A stretch of DNA of 64,000 nucleotides from a virus. Each line of letters starts with the position of its first letter. The stretch's first letter is position 1. The position numbers and the translations under genes were made by a program. Of the stretch, positions 57,259-64,000 are shown in pieces. The stretch spans positions 62,001-126,000 of IMG/VR virus record IMGVR_UViG_3300022925_000008. One strand, given 5' to 3'. The notes under the pieces are model-generated. The model was not told the origin of the DNA and did not search any database. It worked only from the letters and a program-made list of their open reading frames with translations.

Positions 57259-58383
57259 TTAATCTGCAGAATACGTATAAGTTGCACGATCATTCCAAGT
57301 TTTATCGAAATTTGCTGTTCCGTTTGCCCAGAGAATGTCTAGGTCACCGTCTGCACCAAACTCATAGATTCGTTTGATTCTCCAGATAGACTGCCCTTTT
57401 GTGGTGCCAGGCACTGCTTCGCCAACATAAGTAAATCCATTATCTGGATCTTCGTCTACTAGTTTGTCGTATTGCACTTCTAAATCTGCCTTTAGTCTGT
57501 CTAATATTGTTAAAAAAGATTGTACAACAAACTTCTTCTTATTTGGATCGAACACCAAAATACTATCACCGACCACGCTACTCAAACGAGTTTTGTCGAC
57601 ATCTGCATTGTCAAGTATCTTGTATGAACCACCACCACCAAGAGTAGAAAGAGATTTTTGTACATTGGCAAGAGTACGTTCAATATTTTTGTTTACTGTG
57701 TTAGAATTCTCCGATAACCTTTCGTTGAATTGTTCTAGGGCTTCTTCGAACCTCTCTTTATAATCTGGTCCTGCCTCACCTTGTATTCCTTGTGGTCCTT
57801 GTTCGCCACGCTCTCCCCGCTCGCCCTTTTCGCCACGAAGTCCAGTATCTCCTTTGTCTCCTTTGACACCCATGGGTCCTTGTGCGCCCACGTCTCCCTT
57901 GGTTCCATCAATGCCGCGATCACCTTTTTCGCCCCTGCTACCAGTTGCTCCAGTGTCTCCCTTGGTTCCTTGATCTCCCTTATCACCTTTATCACCCTTT
58001 AATCCCTGCGGCCCTTGTAATCCTTGTGGTCCTTGTTCGCCACGTTCTCCTCGTTCTCCATCCTTGCCAGCAATTCCAGCAACACCTTGAAGTCCTTGTT
58101 CACCTTGTTCGCCGCGTTCGCCAGTATCTCCTTTCTCGCCAACAGGTCCTGGTGCTCCATCATTGCCATCGGAACCACGTTCGCCGCGTTCTCCTTTATC
58201 GCCTCTATCGCCTTTGTCGCCTTTAACACCTTTGTCTCCCTTCTGGCCGTCGAGACCCGCAGGTCCACGCGTGGTTTCGACATCATTAATGATTTCGTAC
58301 CATTTTTCTTCTAATTGCCCTATCCGTTTTTCAGTATGTGCTATACCGAAGGCAGTAGTTACAACAGGACTAATCTTGCTCAT
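57259..58383 (-). CDS. Collagen-like fibre protein, 374 aa
   Basis: Residues 40-207 form 56 uninterrupted Gly-X-Y triplets with many GDK, GER and GEQ units, so a trimeric collagen-like rod of about 168 residues is expected. A 39-residue head (MSKISPVVTTAFGIAHTEKR...) precedes it. A short coiled coil (about 208-245) and a C-terminal beta domain ending in WNDRATYTYSAD follow. It overlaps the end of portal gp20 by 14 nt. Collagen-like segments are common in phage fibres; one placed directly after the portal gene is not typical of T4. Confidence 0.9.
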   Translation of the reverse strand: MSKISPVVTTAFGIAHTEKRIGQLEEKWYEIINDVETTRGPAGLDGQKGDKGVKGDKGDRGDKGERGERGSDGNDGAPGPVGEKGDTGERGEQGEQGLQGVAGIAGKDGERGERGEQGPQGLQGPQGLKGDKGDKGDQGTKGDTGATGSRGEKGDRGIDGTKGDVGAQGPMGVKGDKGDTGLRGEKGERGERGEQGPQGIQGEAGPDYKERFEEALEQFNERLSENSNTVNKNIERTLANVQKSLSTLGGGGSYKILDNADVDKTRLSSVVGDSILVFDPNKKKFVVQSFLTILDRLKADLEVQYDKLVDEDPDNGFTYVGEAVPGTTKGQSIWRIKRIYEFGADGDLDILWANGTANFDKTWNDRATYTYSAD

Positions 58384-60001
58384 TCAATTTGCTCATAAAC
58401 CGAGTCATATTTTCCAAAAGTTCATCTTCTTGAGATGGAATATATTTTTCTTCTTTCTCTGGGGGTATTTCTGGTTGATTTTCTCCCGTTGGTTCAGTGG
58501 GTTCTTCTTCATTATCATCAATATCGCCAGAAGAAATCTCAGCATCTATTTGTTTTTTCATTTCTTTCATTTCTTCTTGGGACAAACGTAGAATGTTCGT
58601 CATAATCCATTCTTTGCTCAAATATTCGCCAACAAACTGAGAAGCTTCTGACATTATTCCTAGTCGGTCTCTTAAAATCTCTGTTTCTTTCAATTCAGAA
58701 AAATAATTATCTTTGATGAAATCAACTACAATATCATTTTTCCATTGTTGCCAATCTTGCTCGGTGATAATACCTTTAAGTATAAGTTGTTTTTTCAATA
58801 CTCCGAGAAATACCTGCGAAAACCTTTTTCGCAAACGATCAACAAACTTTTGAAATTTGATTTCATCCCGACTAATCTCGGTAGATCTTCCAAGAGAAAA
58901 CTGAGTTTCTTGTTCTAATCGTCCCAGAGGCACATTCAACGAGCGGTATAATCTTTTCTGAAAATATATGATATCATCAATTTGACCCAGATTATCGCCG
59001 CCAGGAAGCGTGGAAATTTCTGTGCCCCTACCACCTTCTCTTCGCGGCAACCAGAAATCTTCAAGCATAGACATATGTTTGCGGTCGTCTTTTAACTGTC
59101 CGGTGTCTGCATCATAGACCAATTTATTGCGGTATTTAGACATAATGTCTTTCATGTATTGCTCTGCTTTACCACGAGGTAAATTACCAACATCGATGTA
59201 AAAGATTCGTCGTTCGGGTGCACGAGCAAGACGATAGATGACCAGAGAGTCTTCCATCATACGTAATTGGTTAATAGGTTTAAGTGCTTTATGTAAATGT
59301 GAGACTACTTTTCTTTTAGTCTCGTCTAGTAGTCCAGAGGTAACATAACTTACCGAGTCGGTCGAAAGTTTAACTGCGGTATTTGCCTGACCTGGTTTTT
59401 CTTCGAAAATATAAAATTCTTCAGTCGTATCAACAATTTTTGCCCCAGTTTTTCCATCAATTTTGTGTTTTACTTTTTTAACTTTACGAATCTTAGATGC
59501 ATCAATTAGGCGGATTTCTTGAATCCCTGCTTTAAGATTAGATTCGTTTACTAGTAAATGATGATAGATTCTACCATCAACATACCAAGACCTAAAAATA
59601 TCGTGACCTAGTTCATTGAATTTGAACATTGCCACCACATTATCGAATTCTTCTGTAATTTGATCTTTAATTTTATCAGCGGCTTCGATTTTATCTAGTG
59701 AAATTTCTAAACTGGATTTTAACTCAGAAGCGCTAATAGATTCATTAACAATTTCTTCAATCGCCATATCAACTTCGGGGTGCATAGAAACCCCGCGATA
59801 TTTAAGAATTAATTGATGATTGTCTTTAGAATTATCGCCATCCATATTAATGAATTGACCATAATGTCCTGCAGCAGAAGTTACGTATCCAGCTCCGTCA
59901 TCATCCGTCGGAGGCACAACAGAGACAAGGTTCGACTCCGACCCTTTCTTGTTTCTACGTATCTCAAAACCAAATAATTTAATAATACTATCGTCTGCCA
60001 T
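58370..60001 (-). CDS. 20: gp20 portal protein
   Basis: I start at ATG 60001 (MADDSIIKLFGFEI), with TTGGAAACAG upstream; a longer frame to 60049 would run through the terminator hairpin. The 543-residue product (T4 gp20 has 524) contains MHPEVDMAIEEIVNESI and the diagnostic portal block RAPERRIFYIDVGNLPRGKAEQYMKDIM, then LPGGDNLGQIDDIIYF. It forms the dodecameric vertex through which gp17 packages DNA. The C-terminal 60 residues are acidic and Pro-rich. Confidence 0.97.
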   Translation of the reverse strand: MADDSIIKLFGFEIRRNKKGSESNLVSVVPPTDDDGAGYVTSAAGHYGQFINMDGDNSKDNHQLILKYRGVSMHPEVDMAIEEIVNESISASELKSSLEISLDKIEAADKIKDQITEEFDNVVAMFKFNELGHDIFRSWYVDGRIYHHLLVNESNLKAGIQEIRLIDASKIRKVKKVKHKIDGKTGAKIVDTTEEFYIFEEKPGQANTAVKLSTDSVSYVTSGLLDETKRKVVSHLHKALKPINQLRMMEDSLVIYRLARAPERRIFYIDVGNLPRGKAEQYMKDIMSKYRNKLVYDADTGQLKDDRKHMSMLEDFWLPRREGGRGTEISTLPGGDNLGQIDDIIYFQKRLYRSLNVPLGRLEQETQFSLGRSTEISRDEIKFQKFVDRLRKRFSQVFLGVLKKQLILKGIITEQDWQQWKNDIVVDFIKDNYFSELKETEILRDRLGIMSEASQFVGEYLSKEWIMTNILRLSQEEMKEMKKQIDAEISSGDIDDNEEEPTEPTGENQPEIPPEKEEKYIPSQEDELLENMTRFMSKLNEQD

Positions 60002-60020
60002 ATTCTGTTTCCAAATAAAA

Positions 60021-60047
60021 AAATAAGGGGACGCCCGAAGACGTCCC
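60021..60047 (-). terminator. Terminator between gp19 and gp20 (UUCG loop)
   Basis: On the minus strand GGGACGTC-TTCG-GGCGTCCC (60028-60047, one G-T pair) is followed by CTTATTTTTTT. It lies after the gp19 stop and before the gp20 ATG. Confidence 0.9.
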
Positions 60048-60064
60048 ACTTATTTAGTTAAACA

Positions 60065-60592
60065 TTAACTAGTTGAATTTGATTCCCAGTACTGTACTTG
60101 GAATTCAACAGTAAACCTTTCGATTTCATCCGTGGTAGCATAGCTGACCTCGATAGGTGAAACATTCGTCGGGAAACAACCGCGAAGGTTATAACGCTTC
60201 AGAATAGAACCATCTTTGTCTAACTGCTCAACCAACAAATCAGATTGATAATCCACTGGATTGGTCAAACCGACGTTTGCTGAATGTGCGTTCATGCCAT
60301 TCATCCATCGCTCCATTGAATCGCGAACAGTAAAGTCTGTATCATTGATAACAGTTACTGTCCAAGGTTCAAAAGTTCTGTCGCCAGCAATCTTTAACTG
60401 GCGTCCACGAAAAGGAACTGTAATCAGCCCCATCGTCGATCCAGGTAATTGCGCGGCTTCACACAAGAAAGATGTCAATTCAACATCACCCCCTGCGTAT
60501 TGCGGGAAGTTTACGGTTGCTTGGAACAAATTGGGCCTAGCACCACCACCTCGCAGTTTTGATTTAAAGTCGTCGACTCCTAAAATTGCCAT
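60065..60592 (-). CDS. 19: gp19 tail tube protein
   Basis: The 175-residue protein (T4 gp19 has 163) starts MAILGVDDFKSKLRGGGARPNLFQATVNFPQYAGGDVELTSFLCEAAQLPGST and continues VPFRGRQLKIAGDRTFEPWTVTVINDTDF, the standard tube-protein fold pattern. AAGGAGAAATAAAA precedes the ATG. It polymerises into hexameric rings inside the sheath. Confidence 0.97.
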   Translation of the reverse strand: MAILGVDDFKSKLRGGGARPNLFQATVNFPQYAGGDVELTSFLCEAAQLPGSTMGLITVPFRGRQLKIAGDRTFEPWTVTVINDTDFTVRDSMERWMNGMNAHSANVGLTNPVDYQSDLLVEQLDKDGSILKRYNLRGCFPTNVSPIEVSYATTDEIERFTVEFQVQYWESNSTS

Positions 60593-60615
60593 TTTTATTT
60601 CTCCTTAATGGTGTG

Positions 60616-62373
60616 CTATACTGTACCAACGACTTCACTAAACTCAACGCCGGTACGAACCGCAACGAAGTTAAGAGTGATGTAGTTGATTGAACGAGCT
60701 GGTTTGATAAACACTGAACAAATAAACTCGTTACGGTCAATGACGGCCGCAGTATTGTTTGTTTCATCACAAACCACTCGGAAATCTGTAATACCTCGTC
60801 GACCCTGAATTTCTCTCAGGAACGGTTCAACGATATTAACAAACTCTGCACGAGTGAATTCGTCATTGAATTCGAACATTACATTTCTTGCCGCAGCCGC
60901 AATTGCTCGCTCTACTGCTAAGAATAACCTACGAACGTTAATTCTGTCAAAGGCAGAAGGACGAGATTCTTTGGTCTTATCGCCAAAAAGAATAACGCCC
61001 TGGCCAGGAAGATTAACGATAGGGTTGATTCCTGATTTGTATAATGTATCTCTTTGTGATTTATTAGCTGTATATGCTAAGGAAGTAACGCCAAAATATT
61101 GCCCTCTTCTATTACCTGCCGGAGAGAACCATGGTGCTGATACAGCATCGGTTGCCGCCATCAATCCCGCAGTAGATGCTGCGGCCGCGATGAAGACATA
61201 TTGGTCATTATACTTATCATAAACTTTAAGATAGTTATTGTCAACTACCAAGTAAGATGATGAGTTAAATTGACCTGCTGTGGTTACAGACGAGGTTACT
61301 GCAGATGCTGGGGTTTGCCCAATTACTGCGGTTCGGTCAGGCGAAGTTACTACAATACAGTCTTTTCTTAACGATGCAGCTGTGGTAACGAGGTCGTTGA
61401 CCACCGTTGCTTGATCTGCTGCTGCTGACATACCAGGAGCAATTAAGAAATCTACCTGAATGTCTTCTGTGCTTTCGAATACATCAAATCCTGTAAGAAT
61501 TTCACCAGTTCCAACAACACCACCATTGTTTCCGCTACCAAGTTTGAAAGATTTAGTGGTAGGCGAAGCAAGCGCGAAGTTAGTTCCAGAACCATTTCCT
61601 GCTGCGGTCGAAGACTCATCAAACGTAGAATTAGCAACGTCTGTTGAGTTGTTAAGACTAAGCGCCCAAACATAATTAGAACGATTATTGACAACGTCTA
61701 AAACATTATTGCCAGTTCCATCATTTGTTTTGGCATCTGTCGCTAAGGACAGGAAGGGGAAAGTTTCGAGAACTGCTCCAGGTGTTCCGGTTAAAGAACC
61801 CAATTTATCAAGTACGATAACATGAACTTCATCATTGTTTCCACTGGCATTAGAGACATACGTTGATGTGCCAGGAGCAGCATCAAAGAAAGATCTATAA
61901 GCCCAAGCATCAAACGTAGCATCAGCAGATGATTGAGGACAAACTTGTACCTCAATACTATTTCCTGCAGAACCAGGATATTTTGCCAAAAACGTGTGAT
62001 TAGCAGAAGTTAAAGTTGGTTTTAATGTATCGAAATCACTAGAGTTCTTTACGAGTGGGATAGATCCAAATGATTCAGCTGAATCACAAGCATTTCCAGC
62101 AGAGTCGGTCATGACCCTTGAAACATAAAGACTTGTAGAGTAACGTAAAAACGAAGAAGCAGATAAAAAATCTACTGAATTCGTTATAGATGGAGAACCA
62201 AAAGTAGATACCAGCGTTGCTTCGTTGTCGATCAACACAGCAGTATCTGCAGGTCCCCATGAAAATTCTCCGGTAATAGCACCAGTTGAAGTCGTGACCG
62301 AAGGGACTACACCCGTAAGGTCGATTTCTTTAACAGTGATACTGGGAGACGCGGATGGGGTAAAAAGAGCCAT
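60616..62373 (-). CDS. 18: gp18 tail sheath protein
   Basis: This 585-residue sheath protein (T4 gp18 has 659) opens SASPSITVKEIDLTGVVPSVTTSTGAITGEFSWGPADTAVLI, the conserved sheath N-terminal arm. The C-terminal domain carries NVRRLFLAVERAIAAAARNVMFEFNDEFTRAEF and ends in SINYITLNFVAVRTGVEFSEVVG, the C-terminal strand that hooks to neighbouring subunits. It contracts at infection. A late promoter lies 68 nt upstream. Confidence 0.98.
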   Translation of the reverse strand: MALFTPSASPSITVKEIDLTGVVPSVTTSTGAITGEFSWGPADTAVLIDNEATLVSTFGSPSITNSVDFLSASSFLRYSTSLYVSRVMTDSAGNACDSAESFGSIPLVKNSSDFDTLKPTLTSANHTFLAKYPGSAGNSIEVQVCPQSSADATFDAWAYRSFFDAAPGTSTYVSNASGNNDEVHVIVLDKLGSLTGTPGAVLETFPFLSLATDAKTNDGTGNNVLDVVNNRSNYVWALSLNNSTDVANSTFDESSTAAGNGSGTNFALASPTTKSFKLGSGNNGGVVGTGEILTGFDVFESTEDIQVDFLIAPGMSAAADQATVVNDLVTTAASLRKDCIVVTSPDRTAVIGQTPASAVTSSVTTAGQFNSSSYLVVDNNYLKVYDKYNDQYVFIAAAASTAGLMAATDAVSAPWFSPAGNRRGQYFGVTSLAYTANKSQRDTLYKSGINPIVNLPGQGVILFGDKTKESRPSAFDRINVRRLFLAVERAIAAAARNVMFEFNDEFTRAEFVNIVEPFLREIQGRRGITDFRVVCDETNNTAAVIDRNEFICSVFIKPARSINYITLNFVAVRTGVEFSEVVGTV

Positions 62374-62440
62374 ATTCGTTTCCTTTTTTTTATTAGCTAA
62401 TAATAAGATTTACATAATACGGATAGATATCAATGTTATT

Positions 62441-62448
62441 TATTTATA
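62441..62448 (-). promoter_or_regulatory. T4-type late promoter (TATAAATA)
   Basis: A perfect TATAAATA directly after the terminase stop, 67 nt before the gp18 ATG. Confidence 0.88.
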
Positions 62449-62449
62449 A

Positions 62450-64000
62450 TTACCATAATTTAGAAGTATCCGCGTCAAAAACCTGCCAATCGTAAGATAA
62501 CCCTGAGTTTCTATTTCTGCTTTCGTGTTGTTCAATTTCGTCAGAAGCATCTTCAATAAACCCGAAAGGCAAAACGTCTTCTTCGATCAATCTCATTTTT
62601 TCTGAGAACATCATTTCTTTAAGGTTTATATCTGTCATATCATAAAACATTTGTTGCGTGACAAAATACCCCAACATCACAAGGTTCATAACTAGGTCAT
62701 CATGATTACCATCAGAAGCTTCGTATGATTGCCCTCTGCCCACAAAGGTCGATATTTCCAAAATTGTGTTTTCGTCAACAATCTCTAATTTGCCTGTTTC
62801 GAGAAGATCTTTAAATCCGGAGCACCCCAACCGTTTGATTTTACGGTTGACTTCCACTCCGATATGAGAAGATTTTACTGCTGAAGATACATGAGTGTTT
62901 TCGTATTCTAGGTCGTGGTATAGACCATTGCAGACCACACCACCTTGATCATTCGCCTCAACTACAACATACGCTTCGTTGTAGGCAGTTGCATACTTAT
63001 ATATAATATCAGGGAAGAGTATTGGAGAGATAGTATTGTTCCGATACACAGCCACTTGACTAAAAGGGCGTGTCGTAATGTCAATAACAGTGAACGTAGA
63101 ATAGTCCTGACCTCTTCCTTTCGATACATCAACGGTCATGATGTATTCGTGCCCTGCGCAGGGTTCTGTATAGACGGACAATAGACCGCCCTCTAAGACC
63201 CGCAGAGGCTCTTTTGCTCTTAACGACATAAGAGTCTCTGCATTTATTAGAGTATCTCCTGTCCCGAAGAACGTATTTCCAAATTCTTGGTCAAATTGTA
63301 AAGAGCTGGTATTCGCGATTGTGGTTTGTTTCCACTTTTCATCTCTTCCAGGAACATCCCACCAATCAACCCTAAACGGTTTGAACTCGTTTACACCTTG
63401 GTTCGCGCCTTCCCAAATTTTGTGGTATATGTTTCCGATCCCATTGGCGGTTGAGGTGATGATGACTTTGGTGTCTTTTCCTGCGGATACAACAGGATAG
63501 GTGGAAGTGTAAAATTCAGATGCTCGCTCAACAAAAGCAAATTCATCGAGATAGAGCAAATTAACAGACATACCCCGAATAGAAGACCCGCTAGTGGCAG
63601 CAGCAATAATCCGAGAATTATTAGAAAACTCAATAGAACCTTTATTAAGAGTTTTACAACCAGGTTGTAAAAAGAAAGGAAGATTCTCAAGCATGAGTGT
63701 AATACGGCTGAGCATTTCTCTCGAGGTCGCCCCTTTGTTCGCGAGAACAGCGATGGTTTTTTCGGGGTGGAAGACTGCGTACCAGAGCAAATAGGCGACA
63801 GACGAAATTGATTTGCCAGATTGTCGGCAAGCAAGTACAATGTTAAAACGATTATTGTTAAAATGGTTGAACATGCGTTCTTGATAGGGGTAAAGAATGA
63901 AAGGAACAAGACCCCGATCCAACGAAATAATTTTGACATACTCACGCGCAAAATGCGCGGGGTCTTCCATACATTTTTTATATTCAAGGACTTCCTCCTT
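62450..64000 (-). CDS. 17: gp17 terminase large subunit, 5' end outside the window
   Basis: The frame is open to the right edge (the codons above 63970 read KEEVLEYKKC), so the start is missing; about 517 residues are present (T4 gp17 has 610). ACRQSGKS is Walker A, LLYLDEFAFVE is Walker B and ITSTANG is the coupling motif. The nuclease domain has IMTVDVSKGRGQDYSTF, VVVEANDQGG and DGNHDDLVM, carrying the three metal-binding acids. It pumps and cuts concatemeric DNA at the portal. Confidence 0.98.
   Translation of the reverse strand, partial: KEEVLEYKKCMEDPAHFAREYVKIISLDRGLVPFILYPYQERMFNHFNNNRFNIVLACRQSGKSISSVAYLLWYAVFHPEKTIAVLANKGATSREMLSRITLMLENLPFFLQPGCKTLNKGSIEFSNNSRIIAAATSGSSIRGMSVNLLYLDEFAFVERASEFYTSTYPVVSAGKDTKVIITSTANGIGNIYHKIWEGANQGVNEFKPFRVDWWDVPGRDEKWKQTTIANTSSLQFDQEFGNTFFGTGDTLINAETLMSLRAKEPLRVLEGGLLSVYTEPCAGHEYIMTVDVSKGRGQDYSTFTVIDITTRPFSQVAVYRNNTISPILFPDIIYKYATAYNEAYVVVEANDQGGVVCNGLYHDLEYENTHVSSAVKSSHIGVEVNRKIKRLGCSGFKDLLETGKLEIVDENTILEISTFVGRGQSYEASDGNHDDLVMNLVMLGYFVTQQMFYDMTDINLKEMMFSEKMRLIEEDVLPFGFIEDASDEIEQHESRNRNSGLSYDWQVFDADTSKLW

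Noticed and set aside
57775-58265. Periodic repeats that at first sight resemble a CRISPR or tandem-repeat array
   Set aside because: The periodicity is 9 nt and in frame; it is the Gly-X-Y coding repeat of the collagen-like gene. No CRISPR array is present anywhere in the window.
1-64000. tRNA genes, photosynthesis genes, transposases or integrases
   Set aside because: Looked for on both strands while reading; I saw no cloverleaf-like CCA-ended tRNA, psbA/psbD-like protein or mobile-element enzyme. A small tRNA could have been missed by eye.

Overview
The window is a dense, almost entirely minus-strand stretch of a T4-like myovirus genome. Reading from 64000 down to 1, it carries terminase gp17, sheath gp18, tube gp19, portal gp20, prohead genes 67/68/21/22, capsid gp23, uvsY, uvsW, gp55, gp47, gp46, clamp gp45, clamp loader gp44/gp62, regA, hsp20, DNA polymerase gp43, uvsX and helicase gp41. 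This order and the hsp20 gene resemble the marine branches of the T4 superfamily (cyanophage and pelagiphage relatives) more than T4 itself. No photosynthesis genes are seen. The host is probably a marine Gram-negative heterotroph; that is an inference, because nothing in the window identifies it.

Layout. (1) 64000-45500 is the late head and tail module. Between portal gp20 and prohead gp67 it holds an inserted block of about 9 kb of large structural proteins, including a collagen-like fibre. TATAAATA late promoters and strong hairpin terminators separate the units. (2) 45430-27700 is the replication, recombination and late-transcription module. It contains a membrane coiled-coil gene inside the clamp-loader operon, two small paralogues flanking the clamp gene, three tiny membrane proteins beside hsp20, and an archaeo-eukaryotic-type primase-like gene between gp43 and uvsX. 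(3) 27700-17300 is the accessory island: a SleB-type lysin, a cytidylyltransferase, a Bfd-like ferredoxin, a class II glutamine amidotransferase, an amidoligase and a GNAT, followed by a promoter and a five-gene coupled operon. That operon encodes a ParB-like protein, an amino-acid:DNA-transferase (aGPT-Pplase)-like protein, a TET/JBP dioxygenase, a P-loop kinase and a DUF3310 protein. A staphylococcal-type nuclease and a Dam-type methylase follow. (4) 17300-7200 is a run of small early genes driven by a repeated promoter of very constant architecture. (5) 7180-1 is a late-type block: ligase-like, nucleotidyltransferase-like, ParB-like and basic proteins, ending in a holin-like membrane protein.

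The most interesting system is the island at about 19.2-26.1 kb. TET/JBP would hydroxylate a 5-methylpyrimidine in DNA. The kinase would activate the hydroxymethyl group, and the aGPT-Pplase-like protein would displace the leaving group with an amino acid or amine. The amidotransferase, amidoligase and GNAT could then extend or cap the side chain. The enzyme families are known; this combination, and the resulting base, are inferred. No cytosine-C5 methylase or pyrimidine hydroxymethylase lies in the window, so whether C or T is modified cannot be told here.

A second discovery is the early promoter family. At least eleven copies share a CAATAACTTA-type box placed 39-40 nt before a TATAAT box, with a GTTT-type -35 between them. 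One copy overlaps a terminator hairpin, and another keeps the box and leader but has lost the core.
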